Part shown: in pieces, positions 33,969 to 45,655 of the stretch
Layout of the letters: the number at the start of each line of letters is the position of its first letter
Position numbering within the stretch: the stretch's first letter is position 1
Origin: Eretmocerus hayati
Taxonomy: Eukaryota; Arthropoda; Insecta; Hymenoptera; Aphelinidae
NCBI GenBank assembly: GCA_029851415.1
Contig: CM056742.1
Location: 88,898,748 to 88,962,747 of the forward strand
Direction: 5' to 3'
DNA: 64,000 bases
Made by a program: the position numbers and the translations under genes
Notes under the pieces: model-generated
Database searches by the model: none
The model's input: only the letters and a program-made list of their open reading frames with translations
Told to the model about the DNA's origin: nothing

Positions 33969-34849
33969 TATGTATTGAAACAATTATCGCATGTCTGTTG
34001 ATTGATATACCAATTATATCAATGATCATCAATTATTTGAAAGATTATAAAAATAACTTACCAGTATAGCCTTCCAATATGATTCTTGATAGTTCCAGGG
34101 GTTAAATTATTCTTTTCCATCCTCTGATTAATCAACTGTTGGCGGGATGTACACTGAGTTATATGCCGGAATCAATCCAAATGAAAGTTATATTATTGTT
34201 CAGGGAATGATTAAACTTGTTGGCGTATTAGTGAATTGTGAAGTAGTTATATTTGTATGTGCATGAATGAGCGTGAATGATGGTGAGTGTATGTGTGTGT
34301 GTCTGTGACTGTGTGTGTTTATATGTGATTCAATATAAGTCAGTGTGTTTTCCAGTCTAAGTGATTGAATTGTTTATGTTGAGTGATTTATATTAATTAA
34401 TCATTCTATTATTTTGTTTGAGTAATCAATAAATGAGAACGACTTTTTAAAATAGTTAATTTATCCACTTACCAATGTAGCCTCCTAAAATGATCCTTAA
34501 ATTTCCTTCTGGTGATAAGTTCATCTCCTCTGCGGTCTCTTAATGTCTCTTGTGTACAGTTTTTTGAGACTGTAGGATACTGAAACGATATATAAGTATT
34601 TGAATTAGATGTTTGAATATTCAGATTTTAAATGTTTCATAAGTCATTACTTACGTTCAACTCCTCTGTGATATACCTCGATCGAACTCTTAGCTCCTGG
34701 GGGTTGGCTCTCGAAATGACTTCTCAATTATCAGGAGCGGCATCGACTTCACCATACGTCGGGTTGAGACAGACTGGCCCTGCTCGACGCTTCAACTTCA
34801 TATATATTCCTTTAGCTCCCTCTAGTGACTTTTATGATAACTGATGTCG

Positions 34850-34990
34850 CGTGTATCTTACAGTATCTCCAACTATCTTATCATCTAAGATTATCTCGAA
34901 AGTATCTTCCGATTATCTCTTCATCTAAACGTTATCTTTGGGTTATCTTATCATCTTCCAGTTATCCTTTCATCATCTTCAAATTGTCTC
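34850..34990. repeat. TTATCT(T/C)ATCATCT minisatellite
   Basis: ATCTTATCATCTAAGATTAT, GATTATCTCTTCATCTAAAC and similar words repeat about every 18-24 bp. The array directly abuts the 263-bp block that is duplicated inside the BEL element. Confidence 0.65.
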
Positions 34991-35242
34991 ATCACTTTTT
35001 TTTCTTTTCTTCCCGATTGAATTTCATTTCATGGTATGTTTTGAGATAATTGATTGAATTAAATTGATTGAATTGACATTGATTAAAAACTCCATTGATG
35101 AATACAAGAATAAGCGAATTGGGATTTAAAAAATGTAAAATTAACAGTCTTATCAAATATTATAAAGTTTTTTCGAACAAAAGTCAGAAATCATTCACAA
35201 TTTCTGTGTGGATGCTTCTACTTTGCGAATAAGACTTTATCA
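34980..35242. repeat. 263-bp block duplicated at 38635-38897
   Basis: This block, beginning CAAATTGTCTCATCAC and ending AATAAGACTTTATCA, recurs in the same orientation within the BEL retrotransposon. By eye I count only two substitutions (AAGAATAAGCG/AAGAATGAGCG and GATTTAAAA/GATTTGAAA), so the copying is recent. Confidence 0.9.
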
Positions 35243-35367
35243 AATTCTGAAGAACATATAAGAATTTCTAAGTTTTTTTTTACATATTGAGGATGCTCAA
35301 TTGGAGAAATTCCAAAACTCTCTGTCAAAATATCTTAATGAATATTTCCAACATGTCATTAGAATCA

Positions 35368-36433
35368 CTAGCGGTATTTCCTTGCTCGCTAACGCTCGCT
35401 CGGCTTCATTCTATTCAGTACGATGGATTTGATAAGAGAAAATCATGTTCCTTCTTCATCTTAATCGAAAGAATACCATTGAATTGATTGAATTGGATCC
35501 CTCAAAGCTTCCGTACAAATCATTCCAACATTTGCGGAATCGGTGAAGTAGGTACTACAACACCCTCTTGACTTTGATGAGAAAGTCACAAGAGTTGGAA
35601 TAATTCAAAGCCGATCAAAACTCTGTATTTCCGGATTTCGCATACTGAGTTGCTTACGTGGAAGTGGTGAGATATAACGGGTGTCTTGGGTGGGCGCATG
35701 GATTTTGGTAGATGGATGGTCTGGTCTAAACTGATCCGGTCGAGTACGGTGTGGAAGGTCTACTATGGTTTCTTTCGATCTAGTTCGGTCTGTTACGATC
35801 TTGTATAGTCTTGTACGGTCTGGCACGGTTGTTCAGAGTTGTCTCTGAGTCGTATAGCAAATTCGGTACTCATCTTGCTCTTTGTATAAGGTATGTAAGT
35901 ATCTTCATTTGTGGAATTGAACATTTGGCTTTTGAATTTAGTGGTCTCGTACCAGACCGTACCGGACCGCACAAAACCATCCAAGATCGCAACAGACCAA
36001 ACCAGACCGAAAATACCGTAAAAAACCTCTCAGGCCTTACTCGACCTGCTCAGGCCAGACCAGACCACCCATGCGTATATTCATCCATCCACTAATCCAT
36101 GCACGCGCCTACTTATGACACACATGATATTTTACTCACCCCGCGTGAGCGACCCGGTATGCGGGATCCGAAAATACGGAGTTTTGATTGACTTCTAATT
36201 ATTTCAGCTCTCGTTAATTTTTCGTTAGAAGGTGATTGGTTGTAGTACCAACTCTATTAATACCGCGAATCTTGAATGGATTTGTACGGAAGCTTTGAGG
36301 GTGTCACTCGAAATCATTTGATACCAAGTCTTTGATTCAGGATTAAGAGGAAACATGATATTCTTCTAGCGAATCAATCAGACCAAATAAAATGAAGCCG
36401 AGCGAGTGTTAGCGAGCAAGGCAATACCGCTAG
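35368..36433. mobile_element. 1.07-kb foldback element
   Basis: CTAGCGGTATTTCCTTGCTC (35368) pairs with its inverse ending at 36433. Further pairs are CGCTCGCTCGGCTTCATT against AATGAAGCCGAGCGAG, CTCAAAGCTTCCGTACA (35503) against TGTACGGAAGCTTTGAG (36288), and GATGGTCTGGTC (35714) against its inverse (~36055). The apex region near 35,750-36,010 is an imperfect array of GGTCTG(T/G)TACG(A/G)TCT words. No coding capacity. Confidence 0.8.
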
Positions 36434-36622
36434 TTCCATATTAACCAATCGGTTCAAAATCGACAAATACTCAATTAAAAGTATTTGAAAAGTTATTTCA
36501 AGATACTGGGATGCTGGAACGTTTGGACAAACTTGGTGAGAAAATTTAGTTGATTTTTAGGTGATCAATTTGACGTGGAAGAAGGAGTATTGAGAGTTTG
36601 GAGCTTTGAATGGACTGGGCTC

Positions 36623-36915
36623 TGTTGGGCGTTGATGTTGAGGATGGTGGTTCAGGTTGTTGATTGAAGAGAACGCATCGGGTAATACTAGGGAGCACCG
36701 AAGCTTTATTGCACTTTTAATATACAACTCAAAAACTGATATTTTGGCGATATTCAATGTTTACATGGTGAACGAGGGAGCGAGATGTGTGTCAGGCGGC
36801 GTGCGAGACTATACTAACTGAACTGGCTGCACGACGCTCACGCAGCGAGAGCGAGAGCGCCACTGAAGTGAAAAAGAGTACTAACCGTACCGAAAACATA
36901 AGCTGACTCCACACA
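36623..36915 (-). repeat. 3' LTR of the BEL element
   Basis: On the minus strand it reads TGTGTGGAGTCAGC to CAACGCCCAACA, i.e. TG..CA ends. It contains a TCAGTT initiator motif (complement of 36816-36821) and AATAAA (36720-36715, minus strand), consistent with promoter and polyadenylation functions. The purine-rich stretch GAGGTGGGCGGAA just upstream in transcript direction (36916-36928) is the likely polypurine tract. Confidence 0.95.
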
Positions 36916-37348
36916 TTCCGCCCACCTCGTTCAAATCAAATAATAATATGGAAATTTGAACGATAATAATTCTTCATGAATAATGCAAATTAACGCGTGA
37001 CAATTTCCTTTGCGCAAACTTTACTATGAGATTTCACCATCATTCAGAAAACTCATGAGTAGAAAGAAGATAAATAGACAATGCTGCAAATCGATAAGTA
37101 GCTCCTTGATACATCCTTATGAACTAGAAAATTTGACAATGTAAATAGAATGGATTTAGCTCGAAAGAAGTTTTACAAATATTTTTAGTTCTTCCAAAAA
37201 TATCCAAAACAAATGATGTGATTCTGTCTTGAAGACAACTGAGGAACGATAATTTGGCAACTAGAAATTAGAAATTTCACCGTAATCAAATTGATTTGAT
37301 TCGAAATATACTAAAAGGGATCGAAATAAAATGAATAAACTAATCCTA

Positions 37349-38637
37349 TTAGTCTTCTTGGCTGCTGCCGAGAAGCTTGACAAGCTTCACGATTGGCCTC
37401 TCCAGAGTGGTGGTGGCGGTACGCACATCAACCACGCGGACCAATCCATCTTTCCCTGGGTATGTTTTGACCACTCGAGCAAGGGGCCACTTGGTGGGCG
37501 CCGTGTGCTCGTGACGAATGAGAACTACGTCTCCAACTCGATATGATGGTTGCTCTTCTTTCCATTTGCTGCGCCTTTGCAATTGCATGAGGTAGTCAGC
37601 AGACCATTCGTCCCAAGAATGTTGAGTGAGCTGCGAGATCAGACGCCAGCGCTCCAATGGGTTCAGCTTGCCCGTATTTCTGGACTCTGTGAAGAAGAAT
37701 GAGGACTCTCCGATGAGAAAGTGAGCCGGTGTCAAGAAGCTTAAGCCAGCTGGATCGTCAGTTGATGGCAGTAGTGGTCTCGAGTTCAAAACTGCCTCGA
37801 TTTGGCTGAGTAGAGTTGAGAACTCTTCGTAAGAGAAGATTCGATCTCCTACTACTCTCTTCAAGTGATACTTTGTGGAGCGTACTGCGGCCTCCCAGAG
37901 GCCACCAAAATGTGGCGCTGCGGGAGGGATGAACTGCCACACTACTCCTCTGCGAGACAGGTCATTGCGTACTGAGTTCATGGAATCCGAACCACCTTTA
38001 AACATTTTGCGTAGCTCTGCTTCGGCTCCGACCAGGTTAGCGCCCTGATCGCAGTTAATCGTTTCAGGTAGACCTCGACGGCTAGCAAACCGAGTGAGAC
38101 ATGCGAGGAAAGACTTAGTGTCGTATCCAGATACAACTTCCAAGTGTGACGCTTTTGTAGCCATACACACAAAAATAACAAAATATCCCTTGTAGGATAT
38201 TATCCATCTGTGACGCGATGCAGTGAGCAAATAAGGGCCTGCTAAATCCACACCGGTGTGTTGAAAAGCTCTGGATGGGCGCACTCTTTCTGGAGGAAGA
38301 TCTCTCATTCTTTGAGCTGAATATTTCGCCAGAAATCTTTGACATTTCGTGCAACTCTTGATGGAGGTGCGTACTTTGAGACGACCTTTGAGGATCCAAA
38401 ATGCGTGTCCAATCGAAAACAGAGTAGCAGATTCCTGACTATGCATTGTGATTAAATGGTGATGCAAGACGACCATTTCAGTAAAGTGACTGTAATAGGA
38501 AAGAAGCACAGGATGCTTTTGGTCATAAGCAAGAAGGGAATTTTCCAAACGACCGCCCACCCTGATTACTCCGTCGATCAAGATAGGAGATAAGCTCTTC
38601 AGATAATGATTCTTGGGGAGTTCCTCCCCCCTCTCAA
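37349..38637 (-). pseudogene. pol: BEL integrase, downstream copy, complete C-terminus
   Basis: The segment 37478-38637 (1,160 bp) duplicates 38898-40057 with about five substitutions by eye. It starts inside the linker (EELPKNHYLKSL), carries the same H2C2 and DDE motifs, and continues to the natural end of DUF5641 (VGDVVLIRHEHTAPTKWPLA … VVDVRTATTTLERPI) at 37349. This is the original 3' end of pol. Because it is separated from the rest of pol by the filler, it cannot be read as part of the polyprotein. Confidence 0.9.
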
Positions 38638-38897
38638 ATTGTCTCATCACTTTTTTTTCTTTTCTTCCCGATTGAATTTCATTTCATGGTATGTTTTGAG
38701 ATAATTGATTGAATTAAATTGATTGAATTGACATTGATTAAAAACTCCATTGATGAATACAAGAATGAGCGAATTGGGATTTGAAAAATGTAAAATTAAC
38801 AGTCTTATCAAATATTATAAAGTTTTTTCGAACAAAAGTCAGAAATCATTCACAATTTCTGTGTGGATGCTTCTACTTTGCGAATAAGACTTTATCA
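38635..38897. repeat. Filler block between the two integrase copies
   Basis: Near-identical (two differences by eye) to 34980-35242, in the same orientation. It joins integrase sequence at both ends at 2-5 bp of shared sequence (TCAA on one side, AGCA or CA on the other). It has no coding function. Confidence 0.9.
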
Positions 38898-40234
38898 GCA
38901 AGGGGCCACTTGGTGGGCGCCGTGTGCTCGTGACGAATGAGAACTACGTCTCCAACTCGATATGATGGTTGCTCTTCTTTCCATTTGCTGCGCCTTTGCA
39001 ATTGCATGAGGTAGTCAGCAGACCATTCGTCCCAAGAATGTTGAGTGAGCTGCGAGATCAGACGCCAGCGCTCCAATGGGTTCAGCTTGCCCGTATTTCT
39101 GGACTCTGTGAAGAGGAATGAGGACTCTCCGATGAGAAAGTGAGCCGGTGTCAAGAAGCTTAAGCCAGCTGGATCGTCAGTTGATGGCAGTAGTGGTCTC
39201 GAGTTCAAAACTGCCTCGATTTGGCTGAGTAGAGTTGAGAACTCTTCGTAAGAGAAGATTCGATCTCCTACTACTCTCTTCAAGTGATACTTTGTGGAGC
39301 GTACTGCGGCCTCCCAGAGGCCACCAAAATGTGGCGCTGCGGGAGGGATGAACTGCCACACTACTCCTCTGCGAGACAGGTCATTGCGTACTGAGTTCAT
39401 GGAATCCGAACCACCTTTAAACATTTTGCGTAGCTCTGCTTCGGCTCCGACCAGGTTAGCGCCCTGATCGCAGTTAATCGTTTCAGGTAGACCTCGACGG
39501 CTAGCAAACCGAGTGAGACATGCGAGGAAAGACTTAGTGTCGTATGCAGATACAACTTCCAAGTGTGACGCTTTTGTAGCCATACACACAAAAATAACAA
39601 AATATCCCTTGTAGGATATTATCCATCTGTGACGCGATGCAGTGAGCAAATAAGGGCCTGCTAAATCCACACCGGTGTGTTGAAAAGCTCTGGATGGGCG
39701 CACTCTTTCTGGAGGAAGATCTCTCATTCTTTGAGCTGAATATTTTGCCAGAAATCTTTGACATTTCGTGCAACTCTTGATGGAGGTGCGTACTTTGAGA
39801 CGACCTTTGAGGATCCAAAATGCGTGTCCAATCGAAAACAGAGTAGCAGATTCCTGACTATGCATTGTGATTAAATGGTGATGCAAGACGACCATTTCAG
39901 TAAAGTGACTGTTATAGGAAAGAAGCACAGGATGCTTTTGGTCATAAGCAAGAAGGGAATTTTCCAAACGACCGCCCACCCTGATTACTCCGTCGATCAA
40001 GATCGGAGATAAGCTCTTCAGATAATGATTCTTGGGGAGTTCCTCCCCCCTCTCAAGGAGTGCTACTTCTTCACTGAAGTGCACTTTTTGAACTATTCTT
40101 GACAATATTAACTGGACTGATTTGACTTCGTCAGATGAAACTCCGAGTTGCGATTGAATTGGGCATTTACGTATGAGAGCAGAAATCTTTGTTTCATGCT
40201 CCGATTTTCTGGCGATTTTTCGGATGAATCGCAC
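38898..40234 (-). pseudogene. pol: BEL integrase, upstream copy, C-terminus cut
   Basis: Contains the linker, an H2C2 zinc-binding region (HHHLITMHSQE … SCTKCQRF), the integrase core (HTGVDLAGPY, then INCDQGANLVGAEAEL, then FIPPAAPHFGGLWEAAVRS with the catalytic Glu) and the beginning of the DUF5641 tail (LERWRLISQLTQHSWDEW). It stops in the tail at HTAPTKWPLA, where the coding sequence runs directly into a 260-bp unrelated block. This copy therefore lacks the C-terminal ~50 residues present in the second copy. Confidence 0.9.
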
Positions 40235-40645
40235 AATGTATATTATTACTCGACTGAGCTGAGCGAGATTTGACTTGTTCTTGATTACTGGCCACAGAGC
40301 AGATTCGTCAGATTATGGCTGAGCAACAATCATGGACGTGAAGCAAGGAGAAAATTGTAGCTCTTTCTCCAGAAATATAGCGAGGTTTTCCACAATTTTC
40401 GGTTTTTCGTGATCTAAGTCGTGAGAACGAGGATAATTATCCTTGAGGCTCCGCAATTTCTTAGGGCCGTGTCACCCAAGCTCATCATTGAGCAGTTCTT
40501 CGGCAGTCCTCCCTCTTGAAGCGATGTCAGCGGGATTCTGTGCTGATTCAATGTGATGCCAATATGCATCAGGTGGGGTTGATAAAATATCAGCCCATCG
40601 ATTTGCCACAAACACAGGCCAATTTCCGGGCGCTTTGCGAAGATA

Positions 40646-41152
40646 TCAGAGGACGTTCCGACTGTCTGACCATAAATGAACAGTGACGTTTTTCAATTTC
40701 AATCCATCTAAAAAATGTTTGGTGAGCTTAGTCACGACTTGAGCAGCATTTAACTCTAGTTTGGGAATTGATAGCGTTTTTATCGGAGCTACTTTGGTTT
40801 TCGAACCAAGCAGAATCAAGTCCGCTCTTCCGACTATGCGAAGATATACGACGCCCGCGTAGGCGATTTTCGACGCGTCTGCAAATCCGTGTATTTCAAC
40901 AAGACCGGAGGAAGAGCCAGCGTCTATCCATCGTGGTATGCTAATCTCAGCGACTTCAGCTAGAGATTGATGACAATTTATCCAATACTGGGCTTGATCA
41001 GAAGGGATTTCGGCGTCCCATTCTTTGCTGATGACCCACAAGGATTGGTTGAAAATCTTCGAAGTGGCGATGACCGGAGAGATCCATCCTAGAGGATCGA
41101 AAAGTTTTGAAGTTTTTGACAAAACGTTGCGACGAGTGATTTTAGCTTCCAT
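40646..41152 (-). pseudogene. pol: BEL RT connection and RNase H
   Basis: Starts with KITRRNVLSKTSKLFDPLGW, the typical segment after the polymerase in BEL/Pao, then an RNase H-like fold: VEIHGFADASKIAYAGVVYL (first acidic), IPKLELNAAQV (Glu) and VHLWSDSRNVL (Asp). It ends at a stop at 40646. Homology continues in a shifted frame (NPADIASRGRTAEELL) through to ~40,240, with another stop there. Confidence 0.88.
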
Positions 41153-41579
41153 GGGTTCTAAAGTAACATTGTAAGCGAAAGAATCGGATTTAGGGTCCCA
41201 TACTAAACCTCAAACCGAGAATCCAGTCCCGACCTTCAAATTGGCTGCGGGAGCTATGAGATTTGGATCGAGATTTTGCAACAAAATATCGTTATTAGCC
41301 ATCCACTTACGTAAGGGAAAGCCACCTTTGCGTGTGATGCTGAGCGCTTGCTTGCTTGAGGAAGGCTTCCTCGACAGTCCGCCCACCAGAGACCACATCG
41401 TCCATGTAAGTCTCTTCGCGAAGAATCTCTGCCCCGAGAGGTAACTCGGCCCCTTCGTCGTTCGCCAATTGATGAAGGGATCGTGTGGCTTAGAAAGTAG
41501 ACGAGGCGTATCCGAAAAGTACTACGCGGAAGAAGAAGATTTGGAGGTCATCTGCGGGGTTTTCTCTCCAAACGATAGC
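41153..41579 (-). pseudogene. pol: BEL reverse transcriptase, catalytic part, broken
   Basis: Continues in the same frame past the first stop: AIVWRENPADDLQ, a second stop in the position of the conserved SPFLA motif, then QLANDEG and the catalytic ETYMDDVVSGG (YMDD box, about 41400). Shortly after this a frameshift moves the reading to the frame of ITRKGGFPLRKWMANND. A further stop follows TGFSV before GLVWDPKSD. These breaks remove reverse-transcriptase activity. Confidence 0.85.
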
Positions 41580-42797
41580 TTAGAGATGCTGGTCGCACTC
41601 GGCAACTTCAATCTGTAAATACGTTTTAGCACAATCGGCAGTGAATACATATTGGTAAAGTCTCCAGTGGGAGAGCAACTGTACAAGATCGGGCAGAAGG
41701 TTTGGCCCTACATGTAAGAAATCATTCAGGGAATACCCAGTATTTGTTTTGCTTGAAGCGTTGGAAACGGGGCGTACTTGAGTGCTAGTGCTGCTTTCTT
41801 TCAGCACTGCGTGATGAGGTAGAAAATAACATTTCTTGAGATCGATAGGAGCGACTTGGCGCATATAACCGGCCGCTTGGTACTCTCGAAAGACTTTGAT
41901 GTATGCCTCTCGAATTTCAGGATTACGCTCGAAGCGTTTTTCCAGCGCAAGCATGCGTTTGACTGCAATTTCATATGAGTTTCCCCAATCTGAAGGGATA
42001 GATGGTTTCAAAGGTAATCTTACCACGAATCGCCCATCCGTCTTGCGTGTGTGAGTGTCTCTGTAGAAATTCTCACAGTGGTTTTCTCCTTCCGTGCGAT
42101 GCTTGGGGGAGCCCGGGGGCTCCTCAATTTCCCAAAAACGTTGTACCAACTTGTTCAACTCTGCATCTTCCACCGATGCGTGGAGGGATACAGAGGATGA
42201 AATATGATCTGATGACGTAGCTCCTGACAGCGTCCAGCCAAGGGAGGTTTTCAGAGCGATTGGAGTTCCCGTTTTGACAGAACGACGAACTCCTTCTTCA
42301 ACTATAGCGGCATGCTCGGCCGCGCCCAAAAGCACATCAATGTTGCCAACTTGATGATACTCAGGATCAGCTAGAGTGAGATCTCCGATGTGAGTCCACG
42401 GTAAGGATTCTCCTACAAATGGTTGATAATTTGTAATTTTTGGTATTACAAAAGATGATACAGACAATCCATAATTTGACTCAAAATGCGGTTTGGCCAC
42501 AAATCGAACCATGCTGCGACAAATAGCGTTTTTCTGTCCGCCTAGTCCAGAGACAGGCATGTGAACACTCGTTCTCGTCAACTTGAGAACAGAGCTAAGT
42601 TGTTCCGTGATGAAAGATGATTGTGATCCAGGATCGATGAGAGCGCGTGCTAGCACAAGCCGCCCGTTTGTACCATGGACTTGAATGGCTCCGGTAGAAA
42701 GTAGCACACTCGTGGCCGACGTCTTGTTACTCTTCACTGGCAGACATGCTGCGGGGGCATGTAGTGATACTGTGTGAGATGCGGATCCAGATGTAGA
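41580..42797 (-). pseudogene. pol: BEL retropepsin and N-terminal reverse transcriptase
   Basis: In the same frame as gag. The DUF1758 retropepsin has the active-site motif ALIDPGSQSSFI early on, with FIGADVLLG-like NIDVLLGAAEHA about 110 residues later. The linker contains the conserved RRFWEIEE-type VQRFWEIEEPP. The RT fingers show GRFVVRLPLKP, YFLPHHAVLKESS and RPVSNASSKT, then FTADCAKTYLQIEV with the first catalytic Asp. A stop at 41580-41582 interrupts RT right after this motif. Confidence 0.88.
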
Positions 42798-44114
42798 TTA
42801 ATGAGCTGCTGGAGCAGAGCCGGCAACCTTCTGCTGCTCGTTCGATGTCGGACCCTGAGGTGAAGTAGAATGTATGAGTGTGTGATGTTTGCCATTGCAA
42901 GACCTACACCGTTTAACATTCTGGCAATCTTGACTTTTATGTCTAGAAGAAAGACAATTGAAACAGAGATTTTTTGAAACGACGAGTGTTCGCCGCTCCG
43001 CTGGTGACTTGCTGCGAAAATCTTCGCATCTGACGATGTAGTGCTCTCCATTGCAGAGGTAGCAAACATCCGGTTTTTTGTTGGTGGGCTTCTGCTCTTC
43101 AGTTTTGGCGACGTGTGCCGTCGTCTTCTTAGGTTGGCCACTCTGGATCGGTTTAGTTTTGTTATCCGTTGCGGATTTGGAACTGCTCGTAGTACTGAAA
43201 GTTTTAGCACTTTCCAATTGCGTAAGAGCCTTGCGCTCTGTTTCCAAGAAGTTTTCCAGTTCGTTAAATGTGGGTGATCTTTGTGGATCATCCGAGCTTG
43301 CAACATGCTCTTCCCACTTGCGTTGAATTCCTGGCGTCAACCTGCTAACTGTCAGGAATACTGTGATGTGATCCCAATGCTCAATGGGACTGCCTAAAGC
43401 TTTGAGAGCTTGTAACATGTTATGAGTTGCTGTGCGCACGCGGCACACTTCTTTAGCTGACATATTGGCCATGCCTTTGATGGTCAACAATTTAGACACC
43501 AGTTTCGTGATTTGCAAGCGATGATTGTCATAATGATCTTTGAGATCTTTCCAAGTTTCATCAAAATGCGTACCAGTGTGAGGAACTTCCTCGAGTAAAT
43601 CAGCTGCTTCGCCTTCGAGCGCCTGGCGAAGGTAATGCATTTTGGCGATGGGTTGCAGGTCGCGCTTGACGACCATTTCCGTGGAGTAGTCCCGAAATTT
43701 GGTCCATTCAGAAGGTTCTCCGGAGAACGTTGGTAGTTTGATCTGAGGTAGTTTGCCGAGCATTAGAGAAGGAGCTTCCGCATCTCCTCCCATATGTGCT
43801 GCGGGTGCGCCCAAAGCCGCTTCTTCCCGCTGCAGCTGCAGTGCGTGGTCCTTGTAGAGACCGAGGTTGATGTAAAAAGACTCTTCCACTTGTGAAAACA
43901 CGTCATAGCCGAAATAATTGTCTGCAGGATCGATGTCTTCATCATCCTCCAATAAGTTGTGATTTTCTTCGAAAGTCTTCCATAGTTTTTGCAAGGCTTC
44001 CATGCGAACCGAGCAGGCGCCTAGCGTCATACTCGACCGTCCCGTTTTCTTGAGATTGATGAAATGATTGGTGATCCTTGTCTGGTCCTTCAGCTGTCTC
44101 TCTATGGTCGCCAT
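42798..44114 (-). CDS. gag: BEL gag polyprotein part (DUF1759, zinc knuckles)
   Basis: Gag of a BEL/Pao element, which forms the capsid-like particle and binds RNA. I choose MATIERQLKDQ as start (44114) because upstream codons of the open frame have leader character. The N-terminal third is helical. The DUF1759-type region follows, with LPQIKLPTFSGEPSEWTKFR and ALEGEAADLLEEV. Near the C-terminus are a CYLCNGEHYIVRC knuckle, a CFNCLSSRHKSQDC knuckle and a CRSCNGKHHTLIH motif. A TAA at 42798-42800 ends the frame, yet protease continues in the same frame. It is either a nonsense mutation or a readthrough stop; decay elsewhere favours mutation. Confidence 0.9.
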   Translation of the reverse strand: MATIERQLKDQTRITNHFINLKKTGRSSMTLGACSVRMEALQKLWKTFEENHNLLEDDEDIDPADNYFGYDVFSQVEESFYINLGLYKDHALQLQREEAALGAPAAHMGGDAEAPSLMLGKLPQIKLPTFSGEPSEWTKFRDYSTEMVVKRDLQPIAKMHYLRQALEGEAADLLEEVPHTGTHFDETWKDLKDHYDNHRLQITKLVSKLLTIKGMANMSAKEVCRVRTATHNMLQALKALGSPIEHWDHITVFLTVSRLTPGIQRKWEEHVASSDDPQRSPTFNELENFLETERKALTQLESAKTFSTTSSSKSATDNKTKPIQSGQPKKTTAHVAKTEEQKPTNKKPDVCYLCNGEHYIVRCEDFRSKSPAERRTLVVSKNLCFNCLSSRHKSQDCQNVKRCRSCNGKHHTLIHSTSPQGPTSNEQQKVAGSAPAAH

Positions 44115-44317
44115 GTTGACCAGCGAGCGTTGCGAAAAAACGCACAATAGCCACAAGTTGTGTAGTTGTACACTGTTTCATCTCGTTGACTTATTCGTTT
44201 GGAATCTCTATCCGTCCAAACGAATGATTCAGACGAATTGGGATTGCTACGGCGTGAGGAGAACTCGACTAAATGATACGAGCACTCCAGATAATGTCAA
44301 TAAGACTGCCTCAGTTA

Positions 44318-44722
44318 GAGCGTTCCGGAAAATGTCGATGACATTCCGGATTATGCGAATGCGATTGGTTTAGCTAGAGCATTCCGGAAAATGTCGATGA
44401 CATTCCGGAAAATGTCGTTCCGAAAAGTGGCTATGACATTCAAGAAAATGTCGTTCCGTTAAGTGACTATGACATTCCGGAAGATGTCGTTCCGAAAAGT
44501 GGCTATGACATTCCGGAGAATGTCGTTCCGTTAAGTGACTATGACATTCCGGAAAATGTCGTTCCGTTAAGTGACTATGACATTCCGGAAAATGTCGTTC
44601 CGAAAAGTGGCTATGACATTCCGGAAAATGTCGTTCCGAAAAGTGGCTATGACATTCAGGAAAATGTCGTTCCGAAAAGTGGCTATGACATTCCGGAAAA
44701 TGTCATGACGAAAAGTGGCTTA
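44318..44722. repeat. 36-bp minisatellite in the BEL leader
   Basis: Units of the form TGACATTCCGGAAAATGTCG plus TTCCGAAAAGTGGCTA (36 bp) are repeated about ten times, with a TTAAGTGAC variant alternating. It lies ~200 bp upstream of gag in transcript orientation. ATTCCGGAAAATGTC/GACATT gives each unit internal self-complementarity. The rest of the leader (44723-45635) has no feature I can name. Confidence 0.85.
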
Positions 44723-45635
44723 TGCGAGCCGGGGCTGTATAAACCTGTCCAAAAAGCTTGACATGATGAGGTGCAGAGCGCAGCACATGCGCCTGACCTG
44801 CCGATATGCTAAGAGAGTGAGTAATGCAATTACTCCCTATAACGCTAATTCGTACATGAGGATGCTGCGAGCAATCTCATTGTTTACAAATTTCAACAAA
44901 AGAACGAACACACCTTTTGTTGGAGCACCTTGGTTAGCGCTACTGGCGGCGCAGCTCGATTCGTCGACGAGAGCGCATTTGCATCTGATGATGCCCCTGA
45001 CATGCAGCAATCTGCCACACTTACTGTTGTCGTTGTGGTAGCGCTTTGATTCTGGAACGCGTCACCGCTAACTGCCACTGATGACGACGCCGCTGTGTAC
45101 GTGATGATGAGCGAGTCCAAAATGGCCGCTCACCCGTTGTTGATGTCTCAATTCCCAAATGCACCGGCGCCAACTGCCACTGACGACGCCGCTGCGATTC
45201 ACGTGACGGCGAGAGAGCTTAAAATGGCGTCTCAACCGCTTCGGCTCTGCCACGAGGTCAACTTTCGCACTGCTGCGATGCTCCGATATGGTCCTGTAAT
45301 CATCATTCTAATTGGATCACTGTGACACTGTCGCATTTATGACTATGTTCTGAAACGTTCTGTCACTGCACTAGACACATGAGCATTTTTGCTCCACTGT
45401 CGCTTCTGCCACTCGGAGCAACCGAATTCAGCTCCTTCCTCTCCACTGCAATATTTGGTGCGTGGATGAGGAGACTAACATTTTATTTGTTGGCCTGCTC
45501 CCCATGCAGTGTAGAGGAGAGGACTTAACAAATGTCTGTCCTGCACTGCGCGTTTAGCATGAGGCCAAGATGGCCACGCCACGCCGCGACTTGCTCCGAA
45601 ACGCGAGCACTATCCCTGCATACCCGTGCGTTCTT

Positions 45636-45652
45636 TCCCGGCCGTTGCACCA
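45636..45652 (-). promoter_or_regulatory. Primer binding site, tRNA-Gly type
   Basis: Three bases inside the 5' LTR, the plus strand reads TCCCGGCCGTTGCACCA. This matches the 3' end of tRNA-Gly(GCC) (…CCCGGCCGATGCACCA) with one mismatch, so the minus-strand RNA can pair with that tRNA as primer for minus-strand DNA synthesis. Confidence 0.8.
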
Positions 45653-45655
45653 AAA

